From an uncultured Tateyamaria sp. (GTDB lineage: Bacteria > Pseudomonadota > Alphaproteobacteria > Rhodobacterales > Rhodobacteraceae), in contig NZ_CANNDO010000005.1 in NCBI RefSeq assembly GCF_947503385.1, positions 62,001-126,000 of the forward strand: a DNA stretch of 64,000 nt, read 5' to 3'. Made by a program: the position numbers and the translations under genes. Positions 1-8,329 of this stretch are shown here, one piece after another (the first letter of the stretch is position 1; every line of letters starts with the position of its first letter). The notes under the pieces were generated by a model that saw only the letters and a list, made by a program, of their open reading frames with translations, was not told the origin of the DNA and did not search any database.

Positions 1-489
1 GCCGACTGGCGGCGTCACGCAAACCCGCTCAGCGTCTGGTCGCGGTTCACCTGTCTGCCGCTCTTGGTGCTGGCGATCTATGCACGCACGTGGATCGGCT
101 GGTGGGCCTTGCCCCTGTTTGTGCTGGCAGTGGCGTGGACGTGGTACAACCCACGTGCTTTTCCGCCGCCACGGAACTTTGGGACGTGGGCATCGCGCGC
201 GACGCTTGGTGAACGGATTTTTCTGGCCCGCAAGACGTACGTCGTCGCGGCGCACCATGTGCGTGCCGCCAACGTACTGACATTGCTCAGCGCGTTGGGC
301 GCGGTTCCACTTGTCTACGGGCTTGTCGTCCTGAACCCGTGGGCCACGCTGGCAGGCATCGTTGCCACGATCCTGCCAAAGGTCTGGTTCTGTGACCGCA
401 TGGTCTGGATTCACGCCGAACTGACAGACACAACACCGGGCGACCCGCTGCCCGAACCCCTGTTGCCACCGGAAAGGACCCCGATATGA
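1..489 (+). CDS. DUF6653 family membrane protein, 5' end outside the window
   Basis: The frame is open from base 1, so the gene begins before the window; the TTG at 64 lies inside the protein. The visible part begins ADWRRHANPLSVWSRF and continues with NPRAFPPP and WASRATLGER, a pattern I associate with the DUF6653 family of small membrane proteins. Two hydrophobic stretches are seen, one near the start of the visible part (LLVLAIYARTWIGWWALPLF) and one near VLTLLSALGAVPLVYG. The function is unknown. The stop overlaps the ATG of the next gene by four bases (ATGA), so the two are probably cotranscribed and translationally coupled. Confidence 0.75.
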   Translation, partial: ADWRRHANPLSVWSRFTCLPLLVLAIYARTWIGWWALPLFVLAVAWTWYNPRAFPPPRNFGTWASRATLGERIFLARKTYVVAAHHVRAANVLTLLSALGAVPLVYGLVVLNPWATLAGIVATILPKVWFCDRMVWIHAELTDTTPGDPLPEPLLPPERTPI

Positions 490-1451
490 CCCCCGCCGAA
501 ATGGAGCCGCGCATCGTCAGATACGGCGAGCTCAAGCCCTGCAAGACTGCGTTCATCGACGCACACACGCCCGGCTCTGACCAGAAGGAAAACTTTACCA
601 TCATCGGCGGTGGCGTGTCGGAAAGCCCGGACCAACATGTGCACATCTCGATCCCGCACGGGTTTAACATCGGCGCAGCCGGTCAGCAGCCAAAATGCCG
701 CAACTCGCTGCACAGTCACCGCACGGCGGAGGTGTTCTTTGTTCTGTCAGGGCGTTGGCGGTTCTTTTGGGGGCGCTGGGGCGACGCGGGCGAGGTCGTG
801 CTGGAAGAAGGCGACATCATCAACATTCCCACAGGCATTTTCCGCGGGTTCGAGAATGTGGGCACGGATTACGGGATGATTATGGCGATCCTTGGGGGGG
901 ACGATGCCGGGGGCGGCGTGATCTGGGCACCGCAAGTGATCGAGGACGCCCGCGACCACGGTCTTACCCTCGGGGAAAATGGCAGTCTTTATGACAGCAA
1001 GCGGGGCGAAACCCTGCCCGTCGGGATAAAGCCCATGGCACCGCTTGGCGATGCGGACCTGCAAACCTTCCCCGAAATGACGCCAAGCGAGGTCGTGGGA
1101 TTTGGCGTGCGCCGCTATTGGGATATGGTGGCCTTGGCCAAGGATCGGCCCTGCAAGGTCATCGGAGAGACGGGGATCATCCGTGACAAACCCGGCTTCG
1201 AAGTTGATTTGCTTACCCGCTCCAGCGCAACATTGGATATGCACAGCCACGACAGACCATCCGTCCTGATGCCCATGCGCGGCCATTGGCGTGTCACATG
1301 GGACGGCGGTGAGACGACGCTTGCGCCCGGCGATACAATGAGCGTGCCCGAGGATTTGCCGCACAATGCAGTGCCGTCGATGACGGGTGAGGCATCGCTT
1401 TATCATATTGTCGGAACGGATGATCCCGCGGGGGCCACGTGGCGCGGCTGA
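486..1451 (+). CDS. bicupin domain protein
   Basis: This 321-residue protein has two cupin modules. The first, around residues 70-135, shows the metal-binding pattern NSLHSHRTAEVFFVLSG followed by EEGDIINIPTG. The second, around 235-310, has LDMHSHDRPSVLMPMRGHW followed by LAPGDTMSVPEDLPHNA. The paired His residues suggest a metal site in each module, as in dioxygenase or isomerase-type bicupins, but nothing fixes the substrate. There is no signal peptide, so it is expected to be cytoplasmic. It overlaps the genes on both sides and so sits in a tight operon with the DUF6653 gene and a secreted protein. The assignment to the superfamily is firm; the reaction is not known. Confidence 0.85.
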   Translation: MTPAEMEPRIVRYGELKPCKTAFIDAHTPGSDQKENFTIIGGGVSESPDQHVHISIPHGFNIGAAGQQPKCRNSLHSHRTAEVFFVLSGRWRFFWGRWGDAGEVVLEEGDIINIPTGIFRGFENVGTDYGMIMAILGGDDAGGGVIWAPQVIEDARDHGLTLGENGSLYDSKRGETLPVGIKPMAPLGDADLQTFPEMTPSEVVGFGVRRYWDMVALAKDRPCKVIGETGIIRDKPGFEVDLLTRSSATLDMHSHDRPSVLMPMRGHWRVTWDGGETTLAPGDTMSVPEDLPHNAVPSMTGEASLYHIVGTDDPAGATWRG

Positions 1452-2374
1452 TTGCATGTCTTCTGGCCCTTTGGGCAAGCACGGCACAGGCACAGGCACA
1501 GGCGCAGGTCTGGCAAGCGCAAAGCGTGGACGGGGGGCATTTCGTCTTTCACACGGCGCGGGCCGGGGCGTCGGTTGACCTGATCTGCCTTGCGCCATCG
1601 CTCCAGCGCCGTCCGGCGGTGGAGGTCGAACAGCATGAAATTCGTCCGATGACGCCCGGCATGACCCGGCTCGAAATCGGAACCGACCGCGTTCCCGTTG
1701 GCAACGATGTGATCCGCGACGACGTGGTGCTGTGGTCGGATCAGACGGGCTACCGCCTGCCCACGATCACCTTCAATGAGCTTGATAGCATGTGGCAGGT
1801 CGACATCTCGGCCACGGACCCACTGTGGTCCGCACTGGCGCAGGCCCGTTCGATCATCCTTGCCCCCGGACAGCAACAAGCATGGCAATTGCCCGTTGCG
1901 GGCTTGGCCCCTGCGCTGTCGCAGGTGCAGAACGACTGCGCTGCGGCGTGGTCCGCGGCGCAATCGGCCCCCACAGCTGCACCGGGCACCGTGACCGTGC
2001 CCCCGCAGGTCATCAACCGGGTGGCCCAAGGCTGTGGTGCCCCGGTGCCCGTGCCGGGCGACGCGGTGCAGGCGGGCGATCTCGACCGTGACGGGACACC
2101 GGACTTTGTCGTGGACTGGGGCGGCATCCGCTGTCCCGGCGCCATGCCGCGCCCGTTCTGCGGGGCGGCCAATTGCAGCCAGATGGTGTTCCTGTCATCG
2201 CGCGCCTACGTCAATCCAATCGACTTTCTGGGCACGTCCCTCACGATCACACCACATTACAGCGGCGCCTTGGCGCTTCGTATCACGGGGTCCTTTTCGC
2301 TCTGTGGCGCACAGGGAGAAAACTGTGCCGCGCCGCTTGTGTGGGATGGCACTTCATTCGTGGAACGGCCATAA
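1439..2374 (+). CDS. secreted protein of unknown function
   Basis: Translation starts at a GTG inside the end of the bicupin gene. The first 20 residues (MARLIACLLALWASTAQAQA) form a clear signal peptide with an AQA cleavage region, so the protein is periplasmic or outer-membrane associated. The mature part has no family I recognise. Near residue 215 it has DLDRDGTPDFVVDWGG, which resembles the Asp-rich calcium loops of FG-GAP/VCBS or dockerin-like repeats. It is followed by a Cys-containing stretch (CPGAMPRPFCGAANC and a later CGAQGENC) that could form disulfides. The overlap with the gene before suggests one transcript. Function is not inferred. Confidence 0.75.
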   Translation: MARLIACLLALWASTAQAQAQAQVWQAQSVDGGHFVFHTARAGASVDLICLAPSLQRRPAVEVEQHEIRPMTPGMTRLEIGTDRVPVGNDVIRDDVVLWSDQTGYRLPTITFNELDSMWQVDISATDPLWSALAQARSIILAPGQQQAWQLPVAGLAPALSQVQNDCAAAWSAAQSAPTAAPGTVTVPPQVINRVAQGCGAPVPVPGDAVQAGDLDRDGTPDFVVDWGGIRCPGAMPRPFCGAANCSQMVFLSSRAYVNPIDFLGTSLTITPHYSGALALRITGSFSLCGAQGENCAAPLVWDGTSFVERP

Positions 2375-2404
2375 ATACCGGTAACAGGAACGTGAGGGAC
2401 GATC

Positions 2405-3520
2405 ATGGTCAAAACCACCCATGTGGGCAGCTTGCCCCGCAGCCAAGAGGTCGTCGACTTCATCTTTGCCCGCGAAAAGGGCGAGGCCTACGATCCGGCC
2501 GCCTTTGACGCCGCGATGGCGCAGGCCGTACATGACACGGTCGGCAAACAAGTGGCGGCAGGCGTCGATATCGTCAGCGATGGCGAAACGTCCAAGATCA
2601 GCTATGCGACATACGTCAAAGACCGCTACACCGGCTTTTCCGGTGACAGTCCGCGCAACGCCCCCGCCGATCTCAAGCAGTTCCCCAGCTTTCTCAAGCG
2701 TCTGGCGGATGATGGCGGCACCCCGCAATACGCACGCCCCATGTGCACCGGCCCCGTGACCAGCAAGGGACAGGGCGAACTGGAAAAAGACATCGCCAAC
2801 CTCAAGGCCGCGATGGCTGCGCACGGGGTCGCGCGTGGCTTTATGAATGCAGCCTCGCCCGGCGTGATTTCGCTGTTTCTGCAAAACGACCACTATCCGA
2901 CGCGGGACGCCTACCTCGCCGCATTGGCCGACGCGATGAAGGCGGAATACGAGACCATTGTGGCCGCCGGTCTGGACCTGCAACTCGATTGCCCCGACCT
3001 CGCCCTGTCGCGACACATGCTGTTTGCCGATCTTTCGGACGCCGAGTTCGTCAAGATCGCGGACGCCCACGTTGAGGCGCTGAACCATGCGCTCGCGGAT
3101 GTGCCGCAGGACAAGGTTCGGGTGCATATCTGTTGGGGCAACTACGAGGGTCCGCACACCTGCGACATCGACATGAACACCGTGTTCCCGACGCTGATGG
3201 CGACCAAGGCGCGCTATGTGCTGTTCGAGACGTCGAACCCCCGTCACGCGCACGAATGGACCGTGTTCCGCGACCGCAAGTCCGAGATCCCCGATGACAA
3301 GGTTCTGGTGCCCGGTGTCGTTGACACCACGACCAATTTTGTCGAACACCCGGAAGTTGTGCGCCAGCGGATTGAGCGGTTCACGAGCATCGTCGGCGCA
3401 GACCGCGTGATTGCAGGCAGCGACTGTGGCTTTGGTACCTTTGCCGGGTTCGGCGCGGTCGACCCCGATATCGCGTATGCCAAGCTGGCGGCGCTCAGCG
3501 CCGGTGCTACCCTGACCTGA
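2405..3520 (+). CDS. MetE catalytic-domain protein (cobalamin-independent methionine synthase family)
   Basis: The 371 residues correspond to the C-terminal catalytic half of MetE. The zinc ligand set is present in order: HIC (His and Cys) near residue 240, the Glu of LFETSNPRHA near 275, and the Cys of AGSDCGFGTF near 340. The N-terminal HVGSLPR loop is also typical. Full MetE is about 750 residues and carries an extra N-terminal domain, which is absent. Proteins of this shape transfer methyl groups to or from thiols, but the methyl donor differs between subgroups and cannot be read from the sequence. A GAGGG ribosome site precedes the ATG. No metabolic partner lies next to it. Confidence 0.85.
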   Translation: MVKTTHVGSLPRSQEVVDFIFAREKGEAYDPAAFDAAMAQAVHDTVGKQVAAGVDIVSDGETSKISYATYVKDRYTGFSGDSPRNAPADLKQFPSFLKRLADDGGTPQYARPMCTGPVTSKGQGELEKDIANLKAAMAAHGVARGFMNAASPGVISLFLQNDHYPTRDAYLAALADAMKAEYETIVAAGLDLQLDCPDLALSRHMLFADLSDAEFVKIADAHVEALNHALADVPQDKVRVHICWGNYEGPHTCDIDMNTVFPTLMATKARYVLFETSNPRHAHEWTVFRDRKSEIPDDKVLVPGVVDTTTNFVEHPEVVRQRIERFTSIVGADRVIAGSDCGFGTFAGFGAVDPDIAYAKLAALSAGATLT

Positions 3521-3736
3521 CGCCGATTCGCATCTGCGCGACGGAAACCCACACGGTCAGCGTGTAACCCTGAAAATCAGGCGATGAAATGCTGTGTAAA
3601 AGGCCGTTCGCCGCCTTCAGAACGGTCAAACAGTGTGATTTCGGCGTGCGAGGATGTAGACTTGCCGCATTTAAACCTGTTTGATTCTACGCGAGGCGCT
3701 TTTGGGGAGTGCCGATATTTTGGGGGTCACGCCGGC

Positions 3737-4633
3737 ATGAGCATTGAGCGTGCGATTTTGATGGCCGATGTGTCGGGCAGTACACCGCTGTACCAACGCC
3801 ACGGCGACGCAGAGGCGAGCCGCCTCGTTTTTGAATGCGTCGAAGGGATGCAGCGGATCGCAACTGCCCGCGGCGGCGATTTTGTCCGCTCCAAAGGGGA
3901 TGACGTGCTGTGCCTTTTTGAAAATGCAGATCAGGCCATCGGCGCGGCAAAGGAAATTCTGGATCAGGGTGCCAATGGTGCCGTTTCCGTCCACGCGGGG
4001 TTGCATTGGGGCACCGTACTGTACCGCGGCAATGAACTGTTCGGAAATGCCATCAACGTGACGGCGCGCCTGTCCAGTCAGGCCAAGGAAAACGAAGTGC
4101 TGATCAGCAAGACGCTGGTTCGCCATGTGTCCTCGGACGAGGCATTCGATCTGCGCTCCATGGGCGAGATCACGCTGCGCGGCACGGACGTGCCAACGGA
4201 AATCTTTGCGCTTCTGGCCGAAACCGGAACCGAAGAAGACAGCGTGACCAAGATGATTGCCGCGCCCACGATGTTCAACATGCAGCAAGCCACCAAAGTG
4301 GCGAACACCGCGCTGCACCTGTCTTACGAAGGGTGGTCACAGACCGTCGCCGAAGGCGGCGAGGTCAAGATCGGGCGCTCGCCGCAATGCGATCTTGTGA
4401 TGCGACAGGCATGGGTCAGCCGGGTGCACGGGGCGGTGTCCGTCCGCGGCGGCATTGTCGAATTCAAGGACAGCAGTTCTGCGGGATCGTCCGTCACAAT
4501 CGGCGACCATCCGGAATTCTACATCCGCCGCCAGACCATCGCCCTGACGGGCAATGGCGTGATCGAATTGGGCAGCAGCGCCACCGGCGACACGCTCCCG
4601 CGCATCATCTACTCGGTGATGCAAAGCAACTAG
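3737..4633 (+). CDS. class III nucleotide cyclase domain fused to an FHA domain
   Basis: I place the start at the ATG at 3737, where the cyclase fold begins and a GGGGG tract lies about ten bases upstream; the frame is open further back but that part is not domain-like. Residues 1-160 form an adenylate/guanylate cyclase catalytic domain with metal-binding Asp11 (MADVSGST) and Asp55 (KGDDVLCLF) and the transition-state pair N107/R111 (NVTAR). Residues about 190-290 form an FHA phosphothreonine-binding domain (IGRSPQCDL, then SRVH at 229-231 region). It probably makes cAMP or cGMP in the cytosol under control of a phosphorylated partner. The stop overlaps the stop of the convergent gene in a shared CTAG. 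Confidence 0.88.
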   Translation: MSIERAILMADVSGSTPLYQRHGDAEASRLVFECVEGMQRIATARGGDFVRSKGDDVLCLFENADQAIGAAKEILDQGANGAVSVHAGLHWGTVLYRGNELFGNAINVTARLSSQAKENEVLISKTLVRHVSSDEAFDLRSMGEITLRGTDVPTEIFALLAETGTEEDSVTKMIAAPTMFNMQQATKVANTALHLSYEGWSQTVAEGGEVKIGRSPQCDLVMRQAWVSRVHGAVSVRGGIVEFKDSSSAGSSVTIGDHPEFYIRRQTIALTGNGVIELGSSATGDTLPRIIYSVMQSN

Positions 4634-5862
4634 TCTCGCGGCGCGGGCGCACCGCCTTCGAACGCATTGCCCTGCACATAGTCACACGGCGCTTCCTGCA
4701 TCTCCAGATGCAGGCCCGCACCGGTGTAGGGATGCGCGCGGGCCAGCGCCTCGTCCACGTCGATCCCCAGCCCCGGCGCATCCGGCGGCGTGATAAAGCC
4801 GTCTTCAACCCGTATCGCGCCCTTGATCAACTGGTCATGGTACGCAGTTTCAATGCTCTCGCACATGAGAAGGTTCGGGATGGACGCGGCCAGATGGATA
4901 TTGGCCGCCCATTCGACCGGACCCGCATATAGATGCGGGGCCATCTGCGCGTTGTAGACCTCCGCCATGGCGGCCACCTTCTTTATCTCCCAAATGCCGC
5001 CCGCGCGTCCCAAGGCCGGTTGCAGGATCGTCGCCGCGCCAGCGCGCAACACGGGCGCGAACTCTGCCTTGGTTGTCAGCCGCTCGCCCGTGGCGACAGG
5101 AATGCGTACGGCGCGGGCCACTTTGGCCATCTCTTCGACCGCATCGGGCGGGATCGGTTCTTCGAACCATAGCGGCTGATAGGGCTCCAGCGCCTGCCCC
5201 AACCGGATCGCCCCGGCTGTTGTGAACTGCCCATGTGTGCCAAAGAGCAGATCAGCACGGTCGCCGACCGCGTCACGGATCGCCTTGCAGAACGCCACCG
5301 ACATGGAAATGTCCCGCATCCCCGGCATGTGCCCGCCGCGCAGCGTATAGGGCCCCGCCGGATCGAATTTCACAGCCGTATACCCGCGCGCCACACAGTC
5401 CAGGGCGGATTCCGCCGCCATCTCCGGCGCGGTCCAGAACCGATCAAGCCCGTGATGGGGCAGGGGGTACAGATAGGTGTAGGCCCGGATACGGTCGTTC
5501 ACCCGCCCGCCCAGCAACGCCCAGACAGGCCGCTCCCGGGCCTTGCCCAGAATGTCCCAGCACGCGATTTCCAACCCCGAAAATGCCCCCATCACGGTCA
5601 GATCGGGCCGCTGGGTAAAGCCCGAGGAATAGGCGCGCCGAAACATCAGTTCGACATTCTCGGGGTTTTCACCGACCATGTGCCGGGCAAACACATCCTC
5701 AATCACGGCGCGCATCGCCTCCGGCCCGACCGAAGACGCATAGCATTCGCCCCAGCCTACAATGCCGTTATCCGTGGTCACTTTTACGAGGATCCAGTAC
5801 CGCCCACCCCAACCCGGTGCAGGCGGGGCGGTCACAATCACATCCAAATCACGCAGTTTCAT
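4630..5862 (-). CDS. mandelate racemase/muconate lactonizing enzyme family, probable sugar-acid dehydratase
   Basis: The start is the ATG at 5862 (MKLRDLDV), with AGGGG six to nine bases upstream. The protein has 410 residues and belongs to the enolase superfamily. The capping domain carries ACWDILGKARERPVWALLGG; the barrel carries AVKFDPAGP, WFEEPIPPD, VATGERLTTK and a late QMAPHLYAGP. The Asp/Glu residues of the barrel are the usual magnesium ligands. The overall pattern is closest to the galactonate-type dehydratases, so dehydration of an aldonic acid is likely, but the sugar cannot be named. It lies 69 bases downstream of a Zn-alcohol dehydrogenase gene on the same strand, which fits a sugar or sugar-acid catabolic pair. 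Confidence 0.85.
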   Translation of the reverse strand: MKLRDLDVIVTAPPAPGWGGRYWILVKVTTDNGIVGWGECYASSVGPEAMRAVIEDVFARHMVGENPENVELMFRRAYSSGFTQRPDLTVMGAFSGLEIACWDILGKARERPVWALLGGRVNDRIRAYTYLYPLPHHGLDRFWTAPEMAAESALDCVARGYTAVKFDPAGPYTLRGGHMPGMRDISMSVAFCKAIRDAVGDRADLLFGTHGQFTTAGAIRLGQALEPYQPLWFEEPIPPDAVEEMAKVARAVRIPVATGERLTTKAEFAPVLRAGAATILQPALGRAGGIWEIKKVAAMAEVYNAQMAPHLYAGPVEWAANIHLAASIPNLLMCESIETAYHDQLIKGAIRVEDGFITPPDAPGLGIDVDEALARAHPYTGAGLHLEMQEAPCDYVQGNAFEGGAPAPRD

Positions 5863-5880
5863 CACAGATCCCCTGCTTCT

Positions 5881-5932
5881 TCTCTTTGGCAAATACTCCG
5901 GGGGAGCCCGAAGGGCGGGGGCAGCGCCCCCT
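5881..5932 (+). repeat. dispersed GGGGG-rich intergenic repeat, copy R1
   Basis: The copy lies between the dehydratase and alcohol dehydrogenase genes. It reads CAAATACTCCGGGGGAG, a short spacer with a small inverted repeat, then GGGGGCAGCGCCCCCT, which folds into a six-pair stem. Similar copies occur near 10.5, 25.7, 31.1, 46.4, 50.7 and 58.3 kb. Confidence 0.8.
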
Positions 5933-7023
5933 CAGCGGTCAAACACAATCACATTCCGTCGGGCCTTGCCTGCCTTGGTGTCGGCAATGGCATCGTTGAT
6001 CTGGTCCAGCGACCACCGGCCCGAAATCAGGCTGTCGAGTTGCAGCCGCCCCTGCAAATACAGGTCCACCATCCACGGAATATCCCGCTGGATGACCACA
6101 TCCCCCATCTTGGAGCCGACCATGCCCTGTCCGAGCGCCGCGAGGATCACCGGCTCGTATTCCGTCTTGGCACCCGAATGCGGCATACCCACCATGACGA
6201 CCTTGCCCCCGACACCCAGATATCGCGGCGCTTGCTCATAGGCCGGGATTGCGCCAACCGTGACGATCACCGCCTCCGCCCCTTTACCACCCAACGCCTT
6301 ATACGCCGCGCGCCATGGCGCTTTGTGGGTGGCCAGCACCCCGTGGGTCGCGCCAAAGGCCACTGCGTCGTCCAATTTGTCCTCTGTCATGTCCACGGCC
6401 ACGATCCGCCGCGCGCCTGCAATGCGCGCGCCCTGAATCGCGTTGAGGCCAACACCGCCTGCGCCAATCACCACCACATCTTCGCCCGCGCGCAGGCCTG
6501 CGGCGTTGACCACCGCACCCACACCCGTGATCACACCGCAGGCAATCAGGCTTGCGGCATCCTTGGGCATGTCTCCGGGGATCTTCACCACCTGGCTTTG
6601 ATCCACCACCACACGCTCGGCAAAACCGCCGCACGCCATCGCCTGGTGCAGCGTGCCGCCATCAGCCGTCTGGATCGGGCCCTTGTCCCCGTCATAGGGC
6701 GTGGCGCAGGCCGTAGGCCTGCCAGAGGCGCAGCTCGGGCACGACCCGCAGGCCCGGATCAACGTCACCACGACGCTGTCGCCCGCGGCCACGCTTGTCA
6801 CGCCCGCGCCCACCGCGCGCACGCGCCCGGCGGCCTCGTGACCGTAGACCGCAGGCAGGCTGCCGCCCCATGCCCCGTCCGCGTAGGAGATATCGGAATG
6901 GCAGATTGCCACCGCGTCGAGCGTCACCTCGACTTCGCCCGGTTCAGGCGCGCGGATCAGGATGTCCTCAATCGTGAGTGGCGCGCCAAACGCCCTGCAC
7001 ACGGCGGCTTTGATCGTCTGCAT
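5932..7023 (-). CDS. zinc-dependent medium-chain alcohol dehydrogenase
   Basis: This is a 363-residue member of the medium-chain dehydrogenase family. The catalytic zinc region is AICHSDISYADG with a Cys, then GHEAAG with His/Glu near residue 62. The structural zinc lobe has four Cys in CGSCPSCASGRPTAC. The nucleotide-binding Rossmann motif VVIGAGGVGLNA lies near residue 190, followed by an acidic residue (VDMTEDK) that favours NAD over NADP. The sequence resembles the class III/aryl or S-nitrosothiol-type alcohol dehydrogenases. It probably oxidises an alcohol in the cytosol, perhaps supplying or using intermediates of the neighbouring sugar-acid dehydratase. The exact substrate is unknown. 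Confidence 0.87.
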   Translation of the reverse strand: MQTIKAAVCRAFGAPLTIEDILIRAPEPGEVEVTLDAVAICHSDISYADGAWGGSLPAVYGHEAAGRVRAVGAGVTSVAAGDSVVVTLIRACGSCPSCASGRPTACATPYDGDKGPIQTADGGTLHQAMACGGFAERVVVDQSQVVKIPGDMPKDAASLIACGVITGVGAVVNAAGLRAGEDVVVIGAGGVGLNAIQGARIAGARRIVAVDMTEDKLDDAVAFGATHGVLATHKAPWRAAYKALGGKGAEAVIVTVGAIPAYEQAPRYLGVGGKVVMVGMPHSGAKTEYEPVILAALGQGMVGSKMGDVVIQRDIPWMVDLYLQGRLQLDSLISGRWSLDQINDAIADTKAGKARRNVIVFDR

Positions 7024-7123
7024 ATGTCCCTCGTGTCGCAGATGTTTGATGCGACCGTTGCGCAGCCACGCGCGCGCTGCAAGGCTGAAACCGACCCAAG
7101 CTGGCGTTCCTGAACGTCTGACG

Positions 7124-8329
7124 TCAGGTGAAGGCGAACCGCCGCCCGGCGCGCAGAAACACGATCAACGCTGCGGCCATCAGGACGGCTGACAGGAAAA
7201 ACGGCGCTCCCGGCAGGTAGACCGGGCTGGACGGCCCTATCGCCGCCGAGAACGACGCCGTCATCACGAGTGGCGAGATCACCATGGCCAGCGCCGCCAC
7301 AGACGTCAGCGCACCCTGTAATTCCCCTTGGGCATCGTCGCCCACGGATTTTGACATAATCCCCTGCAATGCTGGCGTGATCACGGCGGGCAGTGCCGCC
7401 AGCGGCGTCAGGATCAACAGCGCCGTGCCGGACCAGACAAATCCGATGATCACAAACACCGCAATATCGGCCAAGTGGCCATAGACCACAGCGCCGCGTT
7501 CCCCCAACAGCCTCAGGATCGGACGGATCGCACCGCCTTGGATCGCCGCCAGCGAAATCCCGAACAGAAACAGCGAAAACCCGATCATGCCGGGCGACCA
7601 GTCAAACCGCTCCGCAGTGTAGTAAGCCCACACCGCAGGGTAGACGGTAAATGCCACCTGATAGAGGAAATAGACCCACAGCAATGGTCCCAATCCCGGC
7701 AAGCGCGCCAAATGCCGGAACAGGCCCAACGGGTTCGCCCGGCTCCAACTGAACGGGCGGCGGATCCGGTCGTCCACGGTCTCCTTCAGCACGAGGTAGC
7801 CAAAGATCGCGTTCACACCGGCCAAGGCCGCCGCTGCGTAAAACGGCGCCCGCGTCCCGTATTCGGCCAACAGCCCCCCGACCACCGGCCCAAACACAAA
7901 GCCAAGGCCAAAGGCCGCACCGATCAGACCAAAATGTGCCGCCTTGTCCTCGGGGGCTGAAATGTCAGCCATATAGGCATTGGCGGTCGATTGGGTCGCC
8001 GCCGTGATCCCGCCCACGATACGGCCCATCAACAACAGCCAGATCGTGCCCGCCACCGCCATCACCAGATAGTCCGCGACCAGCACCACGAGCGAGATCA
8101 GCAAAACCGGTCGCCGCCCGTAGCGGTCCGACAACGCGCCCAAAAGCGGCCCGAACAGGAACTGCATCGCGGCGAAGACCGTCGACAGCACACCCCCCCA
8201 CAAGGCCGCCGTTCCGATGTCGCCACCGCGCACCTCAAGGATCAGCTCGGGCATCACCGGCACGATCAGACCAATGCCCATCGCGTCGATCATCACGGTA
8301 AAAAGGATGAACAGAACGCTTGGTTTCAT
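7124..8329 (-). CDS. MFS transporter, TetA-like (TCR/Tet family)
   Basis: The 401 residues contain about twelve hydrophobic helices. The TetA-type signature is present: an N-terminal DAMGIGLIVPVMPEL, then GALSDRYGRRPVLL in the loop between helices 2 and 3, and GRIVGGITAAT in helix 4-5. It is an inner-membrane proton-driven exporter of the drug:H+ antiporter type, but the cargo is unknown. Its start overlaps the stop of pcaB by four bases, which makes cotranscription with pcaB and pcaD very likely and raises the possibility that it moves an aromatic compound rather than tetracycline. Confidence 0.87.
   Translation of the reverse strand: MKPSVLFILFTVMIDAMGIGLIVPVMPELILEVRGGDIGTAALWGGVLSTVFAAMQFLFGPLLGALSDRYGRRPVLLISLVVLVADYLVMAVAGTIWLLLMGRIVGGITAATQSTANAYMADISAPEDKAAHFGLIGAAFGLGFVFGPVVGGLLAEYGTRAPFYAAAALAGVNAIFGYLVLKETVDDRIRRPFSWSRANPLGLFRHLARLPGLGPLLWVYFLYQVAFTVYPAVWAYYTAERFDWSPGMIGFSLFLFGISLAAIQGGAIRPILRLLGERGAVVYGHLADIAVFVIIGFVWSGTALLILTPLAALPAVITPALQGIMSKSVGDDAQGELQGALTSVAALAMVISPLVMTASFSAAIGPSSPVYLPGAPFFLSAVLMAAALIVFLRAGRRFAFT

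Noticed and set aside
5233..7113. A 626-codon open frame on the plus strand
   Set aside because: It lies opposite the sugar-acid dehydratase and the alcohol dehydrogenase, whose domains are clear. Its product is rich in His, Arg and Pro, as expected of a shadow frame in GC-rich DNA.
7124..8329. Calling the MFS exporter a tetracycline resistance gene
   Set aside because: It has TetA-type motifs, but its coupling to pcaB and pcaD makes a metabolic role more likely, and sequence alone cannot show resistance.
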